A model generated the notes under the pieces. That model was not told the DNA's origin and searched no databases. It saw only the letters and a program-made list of their open reading frames with translations. Of a stretch of DNA of 64,000 bases, positions 1 through 10,692 are shown in pieces. A program made the position numbers and the translations under genes. The number at the start of each line of letters is the position of its first letter. Position 1 is the stretch's first letter. Origin of the DNA: Holacanthus passer (lineage: Eukaryota; Chordata; Actinopteri; Pomacanthidae); contig JAFREQ010000045.1 of the NCBI GenBank assembly GCA_025331565.1, forward strand, positions 434,001-498,000. Reading direction: 5' to 3'.

Positions 1-2037
1 CTCTTTACAGATGAGGCTGATGGACAAAAATCATCCCGAGCTGTGGAAACAGACCCCAGTTTATTGGTTGGAGGCTCATTTGACATCTGCTTGCTGGTGG
101 CCAAAGAGAAGCCAAAGGTGGCTGGTTTTGTGGGTGCACAGTCCTGTTCAGGCCCCGTGGACTCAAAATTTCCTCTCCCCTTCTGTTCATTAGCATGTTC
201 ATTTTCTTTCTGAAGAAGATAAAATAAAAATTAATTACTGTCACAGCAAGGAATGAAGAGTATAGGAACTGATGAAAGCATCTTTTAATTAATCAGCTTT
301 AAACGCAATCAAATTCCAGTCCTTTGTTAATTTTATCTACAGTACACACAAGAGCCTGAAATGTCACTTCATATACAGGGATCCATGATATTAAATGACT
401 TCACTTAAAATTTAGGGACAACAACATAATATATCATAAATTACAAAGGTTTACAATCACTGACCTCCTCACACTCCCACAGTGGACTGATGCCACCTTC
501 AGTGTCAGTGGTCGTGCTGCCTGCACTCATCGTCTCAAACCTCTTCCTGGTCTTCAGCAGCGTGGGAGTCAGATTTTTAGCGAGATTATGAGGACTGAAC
601 AGAATGTTGTTCGGTCCTATGGAGACAACACACGTAACACAGTTAATGTATCTGTAACTGACGCACATTTTCATTGCCAGGATCTAAGCAGGAAGCAATA
701 CTTTGCACCAGCCACCAACCCAAGAGGACATCTGGACATACCCATTTTCCAAGGGTAGCGAGTTGGAGAGTGCAGATGATCTTTTTTCTTCAACAATGGA
801 GAATCGAGAGAGTTATTCTTCTGTTTCATTTTGCCACAGGGCATGGGACTGGACACAGCAGATGCACTGCAGTGACGCTTGCCTTCTCCTGCAGGTGTAT
901 TCTGTGTTTAAAATAATAAATGAAGGAAAGGTCATTATGCAACACAAACCAAGCATGAAGCAAGAAAATAGGACATGTCTCAATGAAAAATTATATGAAA
1001 GCACTTACAAATCCAAGGGAGCTGATTAAGGAGAGGATTTGACCCGGTGTGCGAAAGTAATCTTTTTTTGGTTTAGCCAAGGATGGAGTAGTAAGAATAT
1101 CCATGAGACTCAGTTCTGATAGAGAGAACAGAGAAAAAAAAAAGGAAATATTATGAACATTACTAGCGATGATGGTTGCAATTTGTTTAAGTGTCAAACT
1201 GATGGGAGTTCATACCTCTGTCAAGCTTGACTTTAGAAAGGCCAAAGTCTGTTAGTTTGATGTGACCTTCGTTGGATATAAGCATGTTGTCTGGCTTCAA
1301 GTCCCTAAAAAGATAAACTCAGGTAAATTCCAGGTCACACAATAAATCTCACCAAAAGACGAATCAATCAGTGTAATACACATTTAACAACACCTAAAGA
1401 AAGATTATCAAAGTACCTGTGGATTATACCATGACGATGGAGGTAGTCCAAAGCCAGTGCAACCTCTGAAATGTATTTTACAGACATGTCCTGGTCGAAA
1501 TATCCATAGATGTGAAGCAGAGATTTGACATCTCCACCAATGAGATATTCCATTACCTGTGAGCAACATGAAAATAAATTAACATCTATACAAATAATCA
1601 TTTCATAGAGTTGTTATTGTACATGTGTTTTGCGTATTTTAGTATTACCAGATAGATCTTAGTGGCTGTTTGAAGGGAGTAAAACAGGTGAACCACAAAG
1701 GGGCTTTTGCTCAAAGCAAGTGCATCTCTCTCTGCCTTCATCTGGCCTGTCATGTTTTTATCAACCATGTCCGCTTTCTTCATCACCTGAGGAAGAAAAA
1801 AAGAGTGTCTTCAGAAAAAATAAGGTCTCATTCAATCATCCAAAGCCGTCAAAGGTTAAACTGACTGACCTTGATGGCATATAATCGAGCATTGCACTTC
1901 TTCCGTGCAAGGTAGACTTTGCCAAACGCTCCGCGGCTGATGGGCTTCAAAACGATGAAATCCTCGATGGAAGGCGGTTTGGGAACATCCACCGGTTTGT
2001 CATTTGTCCCGGAGTCTTTCTTTTCTTCTGCGTCCAT
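1..2037 (-). CDS. mastl: Greatwall kinase MASTL, 5' part (truncated by window edge)
   Basis: Mitotic Ser/Thr kinase of the AGC group; in the known pathway it phosphorylates ENSA/ARPP19, which then inhibit PP2A-B55 and so sustain mitosis. Eight coding exons are read: 2037-1870, 1786-1649, 1556-1417, 1304-1216, 1115-1009, 901-742, 616-465 and 209-1, joining in one open frame of about 387 residues. Visible are the Gly-rich loop (ISRGAFGKVY, residues 33-42), ATP-binding Lys56, catalytic HRDLKPDN (Asp150) and DFG (168-170), then MDILTTP and the start of the long non-conserved insert that splits this kinase. The C-lobe and tail lie beyond the edge. The start at 2037 has A at -3 and G at +4 and begins MDAEE; no other in-frame ATG lies just upstream. 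It is head-to-head with yme1l1. Confidence 0.95.
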
Positions 2038-2756
2038 GTTATTACTAGTTTTCAAATGAGGAACTGGGTCGTGTCTGTAACAGGCAGCTAGCTCAGAATA
2101 AACACCTGCATGTTAAAACAACGATCTGGGGTTTGTTTTGAAATTTTGAATTCCGCTGCTCCTTTGCGGAGGTCCTTTGACGAGTCATATAGGTATACAA
2201 GCAAGTGCCTGTGTGAAAAACATGACATGCTCTCAATGTGCCCAGTAATCAAATATTAGTAATTCATATTAGCTGTAAAAACATCAAGCGTATTAATAAG
2301 GGAGCTAATGGAGCGATATTTATATTTTTATATTTTAATTTTGATCAGGCATTAAAGAACAGTCATTAGAAGTAATTATAGATATTGTGTAATAACAGTC
2401 AAGTTTATTTTCCTGTAAGGAATATAATAGAAAAAAATATAAACAAAGTTAGATTTTTTCAAATTCTATTAAAGATTTTTCAATCTCATTTTAGTAACGA
2501 TTTCGACAAGTGATGTAACGATGCAGGCTGCACCCGGAAGTCGTTCGCACCAACGTCATTTTGTAGTTCACTTGACCTCAGATGCCGGAGAATCCATTTG
2601 ATGTTCTACGTGAAGCTAAGCTGTCGAAAGTTGTGTAACAGGGAAAACAAAAGGACACGGTTCCCGGGAGGACTCGTTCATTTAAGTTACACAGAGGGTC
2701 TGTCCTCCACACATCAACCCTCCACATCCTGATTTTAATTTCATCAATCGGCCAAA
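2038..2756. promoter_or_regulatory. Bidirectional promoter between mastl and yme1l1
   Basis: Only 719 bp separate the two divergent start codons, so both 5' UTRs and promoters must lie here. There is an ETS-type CCGGAAGT at 2534-2541 and an ACGTCA half-CRE at 2553-2558. ETS (GABP/NRF2) and CRE sites are common in promoters of nuclear genes for mitochondrial proteins, which suits yme1l1. I see no convincing TATA box near either start. The part at 2280-2480 is AT-rich. As I recall, the same head-to-head pair exists in human. Confidence 0.6.
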
Positions 2757-5700
2757 ATGTTTTCACTGTCGTTTCAGCCACAGCAGGTAAGCCGACTTGT
2801 TAGCAGCTTTTTGATTTAGCTAGCTAACGTGTGCCCTTTTGACAACCTACCCTTATCTGTCCTTTAGTTATAATGTCAATGGATTCTTGTGGGATTCATA
2901 TCAATATGAGACCATGTTTGTCGTTGTTTATGTTGCGTCTTCTCTTTCGGTTAATGACAACTTAGCTCGGCTAATGTTAGCATTGACAAGTTAGCGGTGG
3001 ATTTCTCTTATCAGCCCATGTTTACGTCACATTGTGTTCCGAAGCTGTTTCAAATCAGGAGCCACGACCAGCTTTGTACATGCGGTTTCTCTCATGACTT
3101 TATCATCTGATATGTCTGAGAAGAGCTCGGCTTAAAGCTTGTTGAACGGTGTTAACTTGATTTTCAAAGCGGTGAGGTTACATAACTCCCATATATCGGA
3201 CGTATGAGGGCCACACTGTTCTCTGTTTGGTGGACAGAAAGTCGGCTTGAATAACACCTGACATAACAGTCCTGTCAGGAAGGTTCACCTTAAATCCAGC
3301 AAAGCGGAAATAGTTTGTTTAAACATACCATGTGAGCGTTTAGTACTTGATAAGAAATGATAGATTATATTTATCACCCTGTGTTGAGGGACTGTTTTTC
3401 ACCCTCCTCTCTTCGTCTGTCTGACAGATGATACCGCCCCTCACCCAGCTCATCAATGCCCTCCACTCTCTGAAGAACTCAACCACAGCCTCGGTCCAGA
3501 CCCTGCACAGAGACCTCATTCCAGAGCACACTTCATTTATTAAAGAGGTGAGATGGACACCACAGGTACATGACATAGGGGTACAGTACATAAAGGTCAA
3601 TGACTTAGGTCCAATCTTGAATGTCTTTACATACACAGACTGTTGGTAATGTTGAACAGGGCATAAGAAAGAAATCATATTTGTTATATTGGATCGACTG
3701 CGACAAACAATCTGTAGCCAATAATGTCATGGAATTTATAAAACATTGCAAATAAGGAAGAACCCTCTTTTCAGGGAGGCTACACTTTGTTCAAACACAA
3801 AGGTCTGTCTGTTTCATGTAGAAACTAATTATTTTGCATATTCCAGAGTACTGAAGCACATCCAACTCGTGACAATATGTCTCTGGAAAAAAAACATTAA
3901 AAGTTTTCTAAAGTCTGTAAAAAGCCATGTACTCAGGCATGAGTCAATATTTCCATAATTACTGTCTTATAAACGTGTCAATAAACTGTTTTGGCTGTCC
4001 TTCCTTCACAGCCCAGTGTGTCTCTGAGGGATCTTGGCCTGTCAGAGATCAGGGTGAGTCAGCTGGATGAGCTGGTCAGCAGGTTACTGCCTTCACCGGG
4101 ACCAGAAGAACCTCTCACTGTTCCTTCGGCATGGAGGACAAGTCATGTTTCTTCAGACAGCTTCTTCCACAACAAGCATGGTGAGCAGCTCAGGCCACTG
4201 AAGACGACTCAGCTTTATTGTTTTCTAAGAAAATGAATCCTTACTTTTGCAAAAAAAAAAAAAAAAGCTGTAGTGAGACTATTTTTAATTAAAACATAAT
4301 TTTACACATTTGTTTATATATTATATTATTTATATCAAAACTGATTCTGATCATTTAAAGTGAAACAAACCTTTTGCACTTTTTGTCTGACAGGGTTCTC
4401 ACACAGAAGGCTGGGGGTTTTTGGATCCCCAATATTCCACAGACAGTACCACAGTCCGCTTAAAGAAGTTTGTTCAGAGCTACAATTCCTGCCTGGTGAG
4501 AAACTGACTTTGAATACTTATGAATACTGTTGCTAGTAGTCTCTCAAACAAAACAATAACCAAAGTCAGATTTTGATGACGTTATGAAGTAGCTTGGGAT
4601 CATGGCAGTTGTTGTTCTTCATTGTTCAAAAACCACCATTACAGATGAAAAGAAATAATCATGCTCCATCACAAGTGAGCAACATAAACAGTAGTAAACA
4701 AGTGTGGTTAACCAGCTAGTTCGTGACTTCCTTCCTCACGCTCTTAACCAGCTGTGTGTAGGTTACCTATGTGTATGAACAGGTTGGCATTTAGGTTAAT
4801 GTAAAATGTTTTCATGTTTTTTTTTTTCTACCTGTGCCTCTATCTAGTATGGGTCCAGAGTCGGGGTTTCAAGACACTGAGATCAAAAACCAGACGAGTG
4901 GAGTCTGGTTATGACGGTCCGGTGGAGTCTGAACCCTACACACCAGCCTTCCTAAAGGTCGGTATCTTACCGCACAGTTTTAAACCAGCAGTTGTACCAT
5001 TGTGTCTAATTGGGTAATTGGGGTCTATTTGTGATTGTATATGTGAAACTGTTATTCATTATTAAATAATTAGGGGGTGAATAAAGAAGTGAAAAGGGCT
5101 GAATCTTGAAGCTTAGCAACCCACTCTCCCTCTGCTTCCATTACAGGGGTTGCTTCAGAGGGAAAAGGGACCAGATTCGCAATCACTGGAGCAACTGCTG
5201 AAACAAAAGAACCTCCCAGACAACCAGCAGGATGCTTTCAAGTCGGGTTTCACTGAGGGGTTCATGAGGTCTCAGGCCTTCACTCAGAGGACACAAGGCA
5301 TGTGTTCAGTAGTCAGTGTAACAGTTGCAACAGGTTTTCTTTGGGTGGCAGTGCTGAGTTAAGACACAGAGAGATGCTGTGGTCCTAGCTAACCTTCTCT
5401 GCTCTGTTTTGACAGACTCGCTGAGGAGAACCAGGTTCATCTTGTTGGTCCTCCTACTTCTTGGGATTTATGGTTTGTCAAGAACCCCGTTTCTCTCGGG
5501 TAAAGGCTCCTTTTCTGATGCTGGTTTGTTTCAGTTTTTATTCCTTCCTTTGCTTGCAAATCGACCCATGACCCTGCATGCACACCGCAAATACAACAAA
5601 GCTTGTTGTTGTCTATTTTCAGCTTAAATATTGATGTAATATGTTTTTAACGTGTACCTTAAAGTTGATACCTTACAGTATAGCTGATGGGACATCTTCT

Positions 5701-8700
5701 GTGGTGTGCATGTAGAGTTTGACTGATTATTCTGCTTGTATCACTATGTAGTGATACTTAAGCATATATACATATCAACTGTCTATGTTAATGCCAGTGC
5801 AATAGATTTGATTATTTGGTAACTATAAATGTGAAAAGGCAGCATTTGCTGTGTTTTCATGTTCTGCAGTAACATATTGTAACCAGTAGTAATACTATCC
5901 GTCATTGTGAGACACTGTAAAGACATTTTTCTGGTGTCATTGTAATGAAACATTTGTTTTGGGTTTTCACAGTGAGGTTCCGCACCACATCTGGTCTTGA
6001 CTCAGCAGTCGACCCCATCCAGATGAAGAATGTGACATTTGAGCATGTGAAAGGAGTGGAGGAGGCAAAGAATGAATTACAAGATGTCGTTGAGTTTCTG
6101 AAGAACCCCCAGAAGTTTACTGTTCTGGGTGGAAAGCTGCCTAAAGGTGTTGTACTTAATATTTTCTCCACATTTTCTGTTTCATCTGTTTTTTTGTCCA
6201 AGGAAAATAATGGAATGTACAAATTCAGCCAGTAGTGCTGTTATTTTATCCTAATTATGTTTCTCTGTTATCCTCTCAGGGATCCTCCTTGTGGGTCCAC
6301 CAGGCACAGGAAAGACTCTGTTAGCTCGGGCTGTGGCTGGGGAGGCCGACGTGCCTTTCTACTACGCCTCCGGATCAGAGTTTGATGAGATGTTTGTGGG
6401 CGTTGGTGCGAGCCGAATCAGGAACCTTTTCAGTGAGTTTACTGGATGTGAGAAAATGTGAGTAACAAGCTGAGGATGAAATCAAACAAATACAAGCTCT
6501 GTTTTTTGTGATTTGCAGAAGAGGCAAAAGCTAATGCTCCCTGTGTCATCTTCATTGATGAGCTGGACAGCGTCGGTGGGAAGAGGATTGAGTCACCTAT
6601 GCATCCGTATTCCAGACAAACCATCAACCAGCTGCTGGCTGAAATGGATGGGTCAGTTTTTTCTTTAACATTTATAAAACTGGAAATTGTATAATACAGT
6701 GTTGCTGTGAAGAACTTTTACTTCCTGTTGTTAATGTTTTGGTATTTTACAGGTTTAAACCAAATGAAGGTGTCATCGTTGTTGGTGCTACAAACTTTGC
6801 AGAGGCTTTGGATAAGTATGTTTACATTTCAAAAACAAACATGCATTTTTTTTTTTTTAACATAGGCATTAATTTGCTTTTTTAAGTAGAATAGCCTTCT
6901 TATCTTATTTGATGAAAATAATTTGCTTCCTTGCAGCATTAATTTCAAACATTGTGAGACCCAACAAGCAACAAATATAACAACCCAGTAGATTTGCATG
7001 ACATTTGGGTTTTAAAGTTGCAAAATTAACTCATTTAGCAGAAATTAAGAATTTGTGTATTTTAAATTTTAATTAATATTACTTTGCTCCTACTTTTCAG
7101 TGCTCTGGTAAGGCCAGGAAGGTTTGACATGCAGGTGACGGTCCCTCGCCCAGATGTGAAAGGACGCACTGAAATTCTCAACTGGTACCTCTCCAAGATC
7201 AAAGTGGACCCTGGTAGGTCTCCATGTAGAATATAAAGGGTATTTTTTTGACTAATATCTCACAAAGCAAATCTTTCAAGATCTGTTTCTTACTGCATTT
7301 GAAATTGTCCTTCTTGTATCTGTTTGTTGGTAAGAAAATCTGGCACATTGCTGAAACATTAGCTTAGCCATTTTAAAGCATTCACAGCTGTGATCCTTTG
7401 TTTTCCATTTGTGTAAAGGCCACTGTTGTCTCTTGAACACTGATCACCTTTTTTAAGGAAGTCATTTTCTATTGTGTTTGTTCTTTTCCAGCTGTGGATG
7501 CGGAGATTATCGCCCGGGGCACAGTTGGCTTTTCTGGGGCGGAGCTGGAGAACCTGGTCAACCAGGCAGCCCTGAAGGCGGCTGTGGACGGGAAAGAGAT
7601 GGTCACAATGAAGGATCTGGAGTTCGCTAAGGACAAGATCCTTATGGGTGATTACACACAGTGTTTAGAGCCGCTCTGCATCCCTCACATATCACATGAA
7701 AGAGATTGCTTCGACACACTCCTGTAGTTCGGAGACAGGAAGAATGTTAACGAGCGACAACATGAATGGGACTTGTTTTTTTTAAATCACTTTTTATTTT
7801 GTCCTTATCGTACCAGGCCCTGAGAGGAGGAGTGTTGATATTGACAAGAAGAACAAGACTATCACGGCCTACCATGAGTCCGGCCATGCCATTGTTGCCT
7901 ATTTTACCAAAGATGCAATGCCCATCAATAAGGCCACTATAATGCCTCGAGGCCCAACTCTTGGCCATGTGAGCTTTCTTCTTGTGGCTTCACAATAAAT
8001 CTCATTCACTGCCTTTTTTGTTTAAACTAAAGCTTATCAGTATTGCCCTGGTCTCTGTCGACTAGGTGTCCCTGCTCCCAGAGAATGACCGTTGGAATGA
8101 GACAAGAGCCCAGCTGCTGGCTCAGATGGATGTCAGTATGGGTGGACGAGTAGCAGAGGAGCTCATCTTTGGAGATGATTACATCACCACTGGTGCGGCA
8201 ATAAGACAACTTCATTTACTTAATGCTTGGGTGTCATTTCAGAAGCGGGAATGCTGTTAAATGTATATAGCCCATATTGCATGACTACTCTCGTAAAGCA
8301 TTGTATGTGCTGCAAATAACACATTTGTGTGGTTTCAAAGGTTTTTAACGGATTGGTATGTGGAGGATAAAGACATATTTATCAATTAATTTTTGTCAAG
8401 TTATATATCCTTGTAAAATATTATCGCACATATTGTAATACAGCATTAGTTTTAATCTTCTCCTCCTTTTGTTCATTTTAGGAGCATCCAGTGACTTCGA
8501 TGGAGCAACCAGAATAGCAAAAATGATGGTGACCAGGTTCGGCATGAGTGACAAGGTAAAATTTTAATTTGTGTAGTTGATGAGTAAATATTTTGATCCT
8601 TTCAGTGCTGTTTTGGGGCTTTTGCTGTATGCATTGCTTTATTTACAGTATATACAACAAAGTGTTTGCACAAAACATCAAAGTGTATATGTTCAATTAA

Positions 8701-9384
8701 ATGTTCTGGACACATACGTAATAACATTTATACTTCTGAGCACATTAACACATTCTTATCAAAGTACATTGCTTCTTTGTGTCATTTTCCCTTCTTGAAC
8801 CACTTAAGGATGTTTTCATTACCATCAAAGCTTCAGTAACTGATTTCAACATGTCTCCACTCGGGCTTTTGCATTGATTAATTGTTAAGTTGGAGACCTG
8901 CAGTCCTGAAGCATTACTCTAACATATAATTACCCCTAAGACAATGAAACTCTCTCACGGTTTCTTATCATCAGTAATGACAAGTGACTAATGCGTCCAT
9001 TGTTCATTAAACCTAAGGATGTAATTTGTGTTTTGCTGCAGCTTGGTGTCATGACCTACGGTGACATAACCAAGCAGAGCCCAGAGACACAAGCTGCCAT
9101 CGAACAAGAAGTCAGGGTTTTACTGAAGGTGAGCTTTGTGACAACACTTTCAGATTCACTGATTAATTTCATTTAAACATATTAATACAGATAGTTTATA
9201 ACATCTCTTTCTAATTCACCAATCTTTCTCTCCTTTCATCCAGGACTCATATGAACGTGCTAAAAACATCCTGAAGACCTACAGTAAGGAGCACAAGACG
9301 CTGGCTGATGCCCTGCTAAGATATGAAACTCTGGATGCCAAAGAAATCCAGATGGTGCTAGAGGGCAAATCACTGGACCACTAG
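2757..9384 (+). CDS. yme1l1: ATP-dependent zinc metalloprotease YME1L1 (i-AAA protease)
   Basis: Mitochondrial inner-membrane AAA protease facing the intermembrane space; the family processes OPA1 and turns over inner-membrane and lipid-transfer proteins. Eighteen exons: 2757-2786, 3428-3547, 4012-4180, 4394-4495, 4848-4957, 5147-5297, 5416-5499, 5973-6146, 6280-6432, 6519-6651, 6753-6815, 7101-7213, 7492-7647, 7817-7968, 8066-8192, 8482-8555, 9042-9128, 9244-9384. They give 712 residues, close to the short human isoform. Order: N-terminal targeting region; one membrane segment (about 235-248); Walker A GPPGTGKT (319-326); Walker B with Asp378-Glu379; arginine-finger region RPGRFD (434-439); zinc site HESGH (539-543) with probable third ligand Asp617. 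The intron after 5297 has a GC donor. The first coding exon is only 30 nt, matching the very short first exon in mammals. All catalytic residues are present. Confidence 0.97.
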
Positions 9385-10149
9385 ATACCTCAGTAGATAT
9401 TTTAGACTCTTGTATTATGTATATATGAAACTGTGCAATTGTGCACAGGCCTTTTTGAGGCCTTGTATTTCATTTGTTTGGATCCCTCTTATTAGCAATG
9501 TGAACATGACATTGAAATTATTAAGTTTCGCCCCCTTAAATACATTTTATTTGATTATTTTTCAGTTGTTCTACATTTCCCATAGAAGAGACTTTTGGAT
9601 GCACAGTGATTTTAAAGCACTTCACAGATTAAATGGATTGAAATAAATATTTTTCTCCACAAGTCTTTCTGCTACAGTTGACAGAGAAGATTTGGTAGCA
9701 TAACAAGATCATGAAGCAATTGAATTTGACAAAGATCATGATTAATTAAGGTGAGATGATTTATGTGTCTGTGTCTCATTTTAAATTTGTACAGACTGAT
9801 GAACACCATAGGACCTTAAAGTACCTCAGTCTAGAATGTACCATTTGGCTGTAGCAAGGTACAGATGATACCGCTGTTCAATGTTAAACACATTAGTTTT
9901 TTTTCCTCTAAATGATGTCTTTCTGTTTCATCGACCATATGCTATCTATTTTGTGTGTTCTTATTTATTTAAGTGCCCAAAGGTGTGTCCTCTTTTTTGG
10001 AATTAGTGATAGGCCCTCGTGCCCTATTCTAATCTCACCTGTAACTGATAAATGAGGGGAAATGTATATATTCTGTCAGCGTGTAAAAGGATTGGCTTTG
10101 TGCTTCTGTTTGTTCCTTTAGACAAAGGCCATGTTGAAGCTCGAATAAA
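9385..10149 (+). other. yme1l1 3' UTR with two poly(A) signals
   Basis: No open frame of interest. Canonical AATAAA hexamers lie at 9642-9647 (258 nt after the stop) and 10144-10149 (760 nt after it). Either could end the yme1l1 message, giving short and long 3' UTR forms. Which is used cannot be told from sequence. Confidence 0.55.
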
Positions 10150-10556
10150 GGTTACTCTTACCCATCAATGTGTTGTATTATGTCCTTATTTTCTATGGTC
10201 TCATTTGTCAAGCATAGTTTTGTCTTAACTTAAAAATGTCTCTGCATTCTTTCTCTTCACACACCTGGTTAATGCAGATATATGCACCACAATAATGCTA
10301 TGTTCAGGAACATCTATGAAGTAAAAACATCATTACAACTTCCTTTTAGAGAGGATCCAGATTAAATTCAGGACTCAGATTCTTAGTATACACTGTGTTC
10401 TTTTGTCAAACTGCAAACAAGAACAAAAGCTTCTTTACTGCCTCATTTGAAGGCTCTTAACTTACAGTGTATTTAGTTCCAGATGAAGTGAGGGATGCAA
10501 CAACTGAGCATTGTTGTGTCCTCTTGTCCCTCTTCATTGATGCCTGGCACAGTGTT
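10150..10556. other. Intergenic stretch upstream of PKS A
   Basis: AT-rich spacer between the distal yme1l1 poly(A) signal and the PKS A TATA box. I see no coding potential, repeat or clear motif. It probably includes the proximal promoter of PKS A. Confidence 0.4.
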
Positions 10557-10562
10557 TATAAA
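10557..10562 (+). promoter_or_regulatory. TATA box of PKS A
   Basis: TATAAA followed by AGGG, 131-136 nt upstream of the PKS A start codon. A start site about 30 nt downstream would give a leader of roughly 105 nt without need of a 5' UTR intron. A TATA box fits a tissue-restricted gene rather than a housekeeping one. Confidence 0.5.
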
Positions 10563-10626
10563 GGGAAGGAGATACAGAAGCACTAGTTCTGACCCAAGAC
10601 AGCAACCAGGACTGAACAGTAACACT

Positions 10627-10665
10627 ATGGAGTGGCTTGAAATTCCATTTTGGCTTTTAGAATAA
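10627..10665 (+). other. Short upstream ORF in the PKS A leader
   Basis: If transcription starts near 10590, the first AUG is at 10627. It opens a 12-codon frame that stops at 10663-10665, 27 nt before the PKS A AUG at 10693. It could lower or condition translation of the synthase. It is not expected to give a functional peptide. Confidence 0.35.
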
Positions 10666-10692
10666 AACAGAAAATTCACCACCAAAGGAACA

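Noticed and set aside
2050..2055. Upstream extension of the MASTL start (a TTG-initiated frame giving six more residues)
   Set aside because: TTG is not a normal start in vertebrates; the ATG at 2037 has a good Kozak context.
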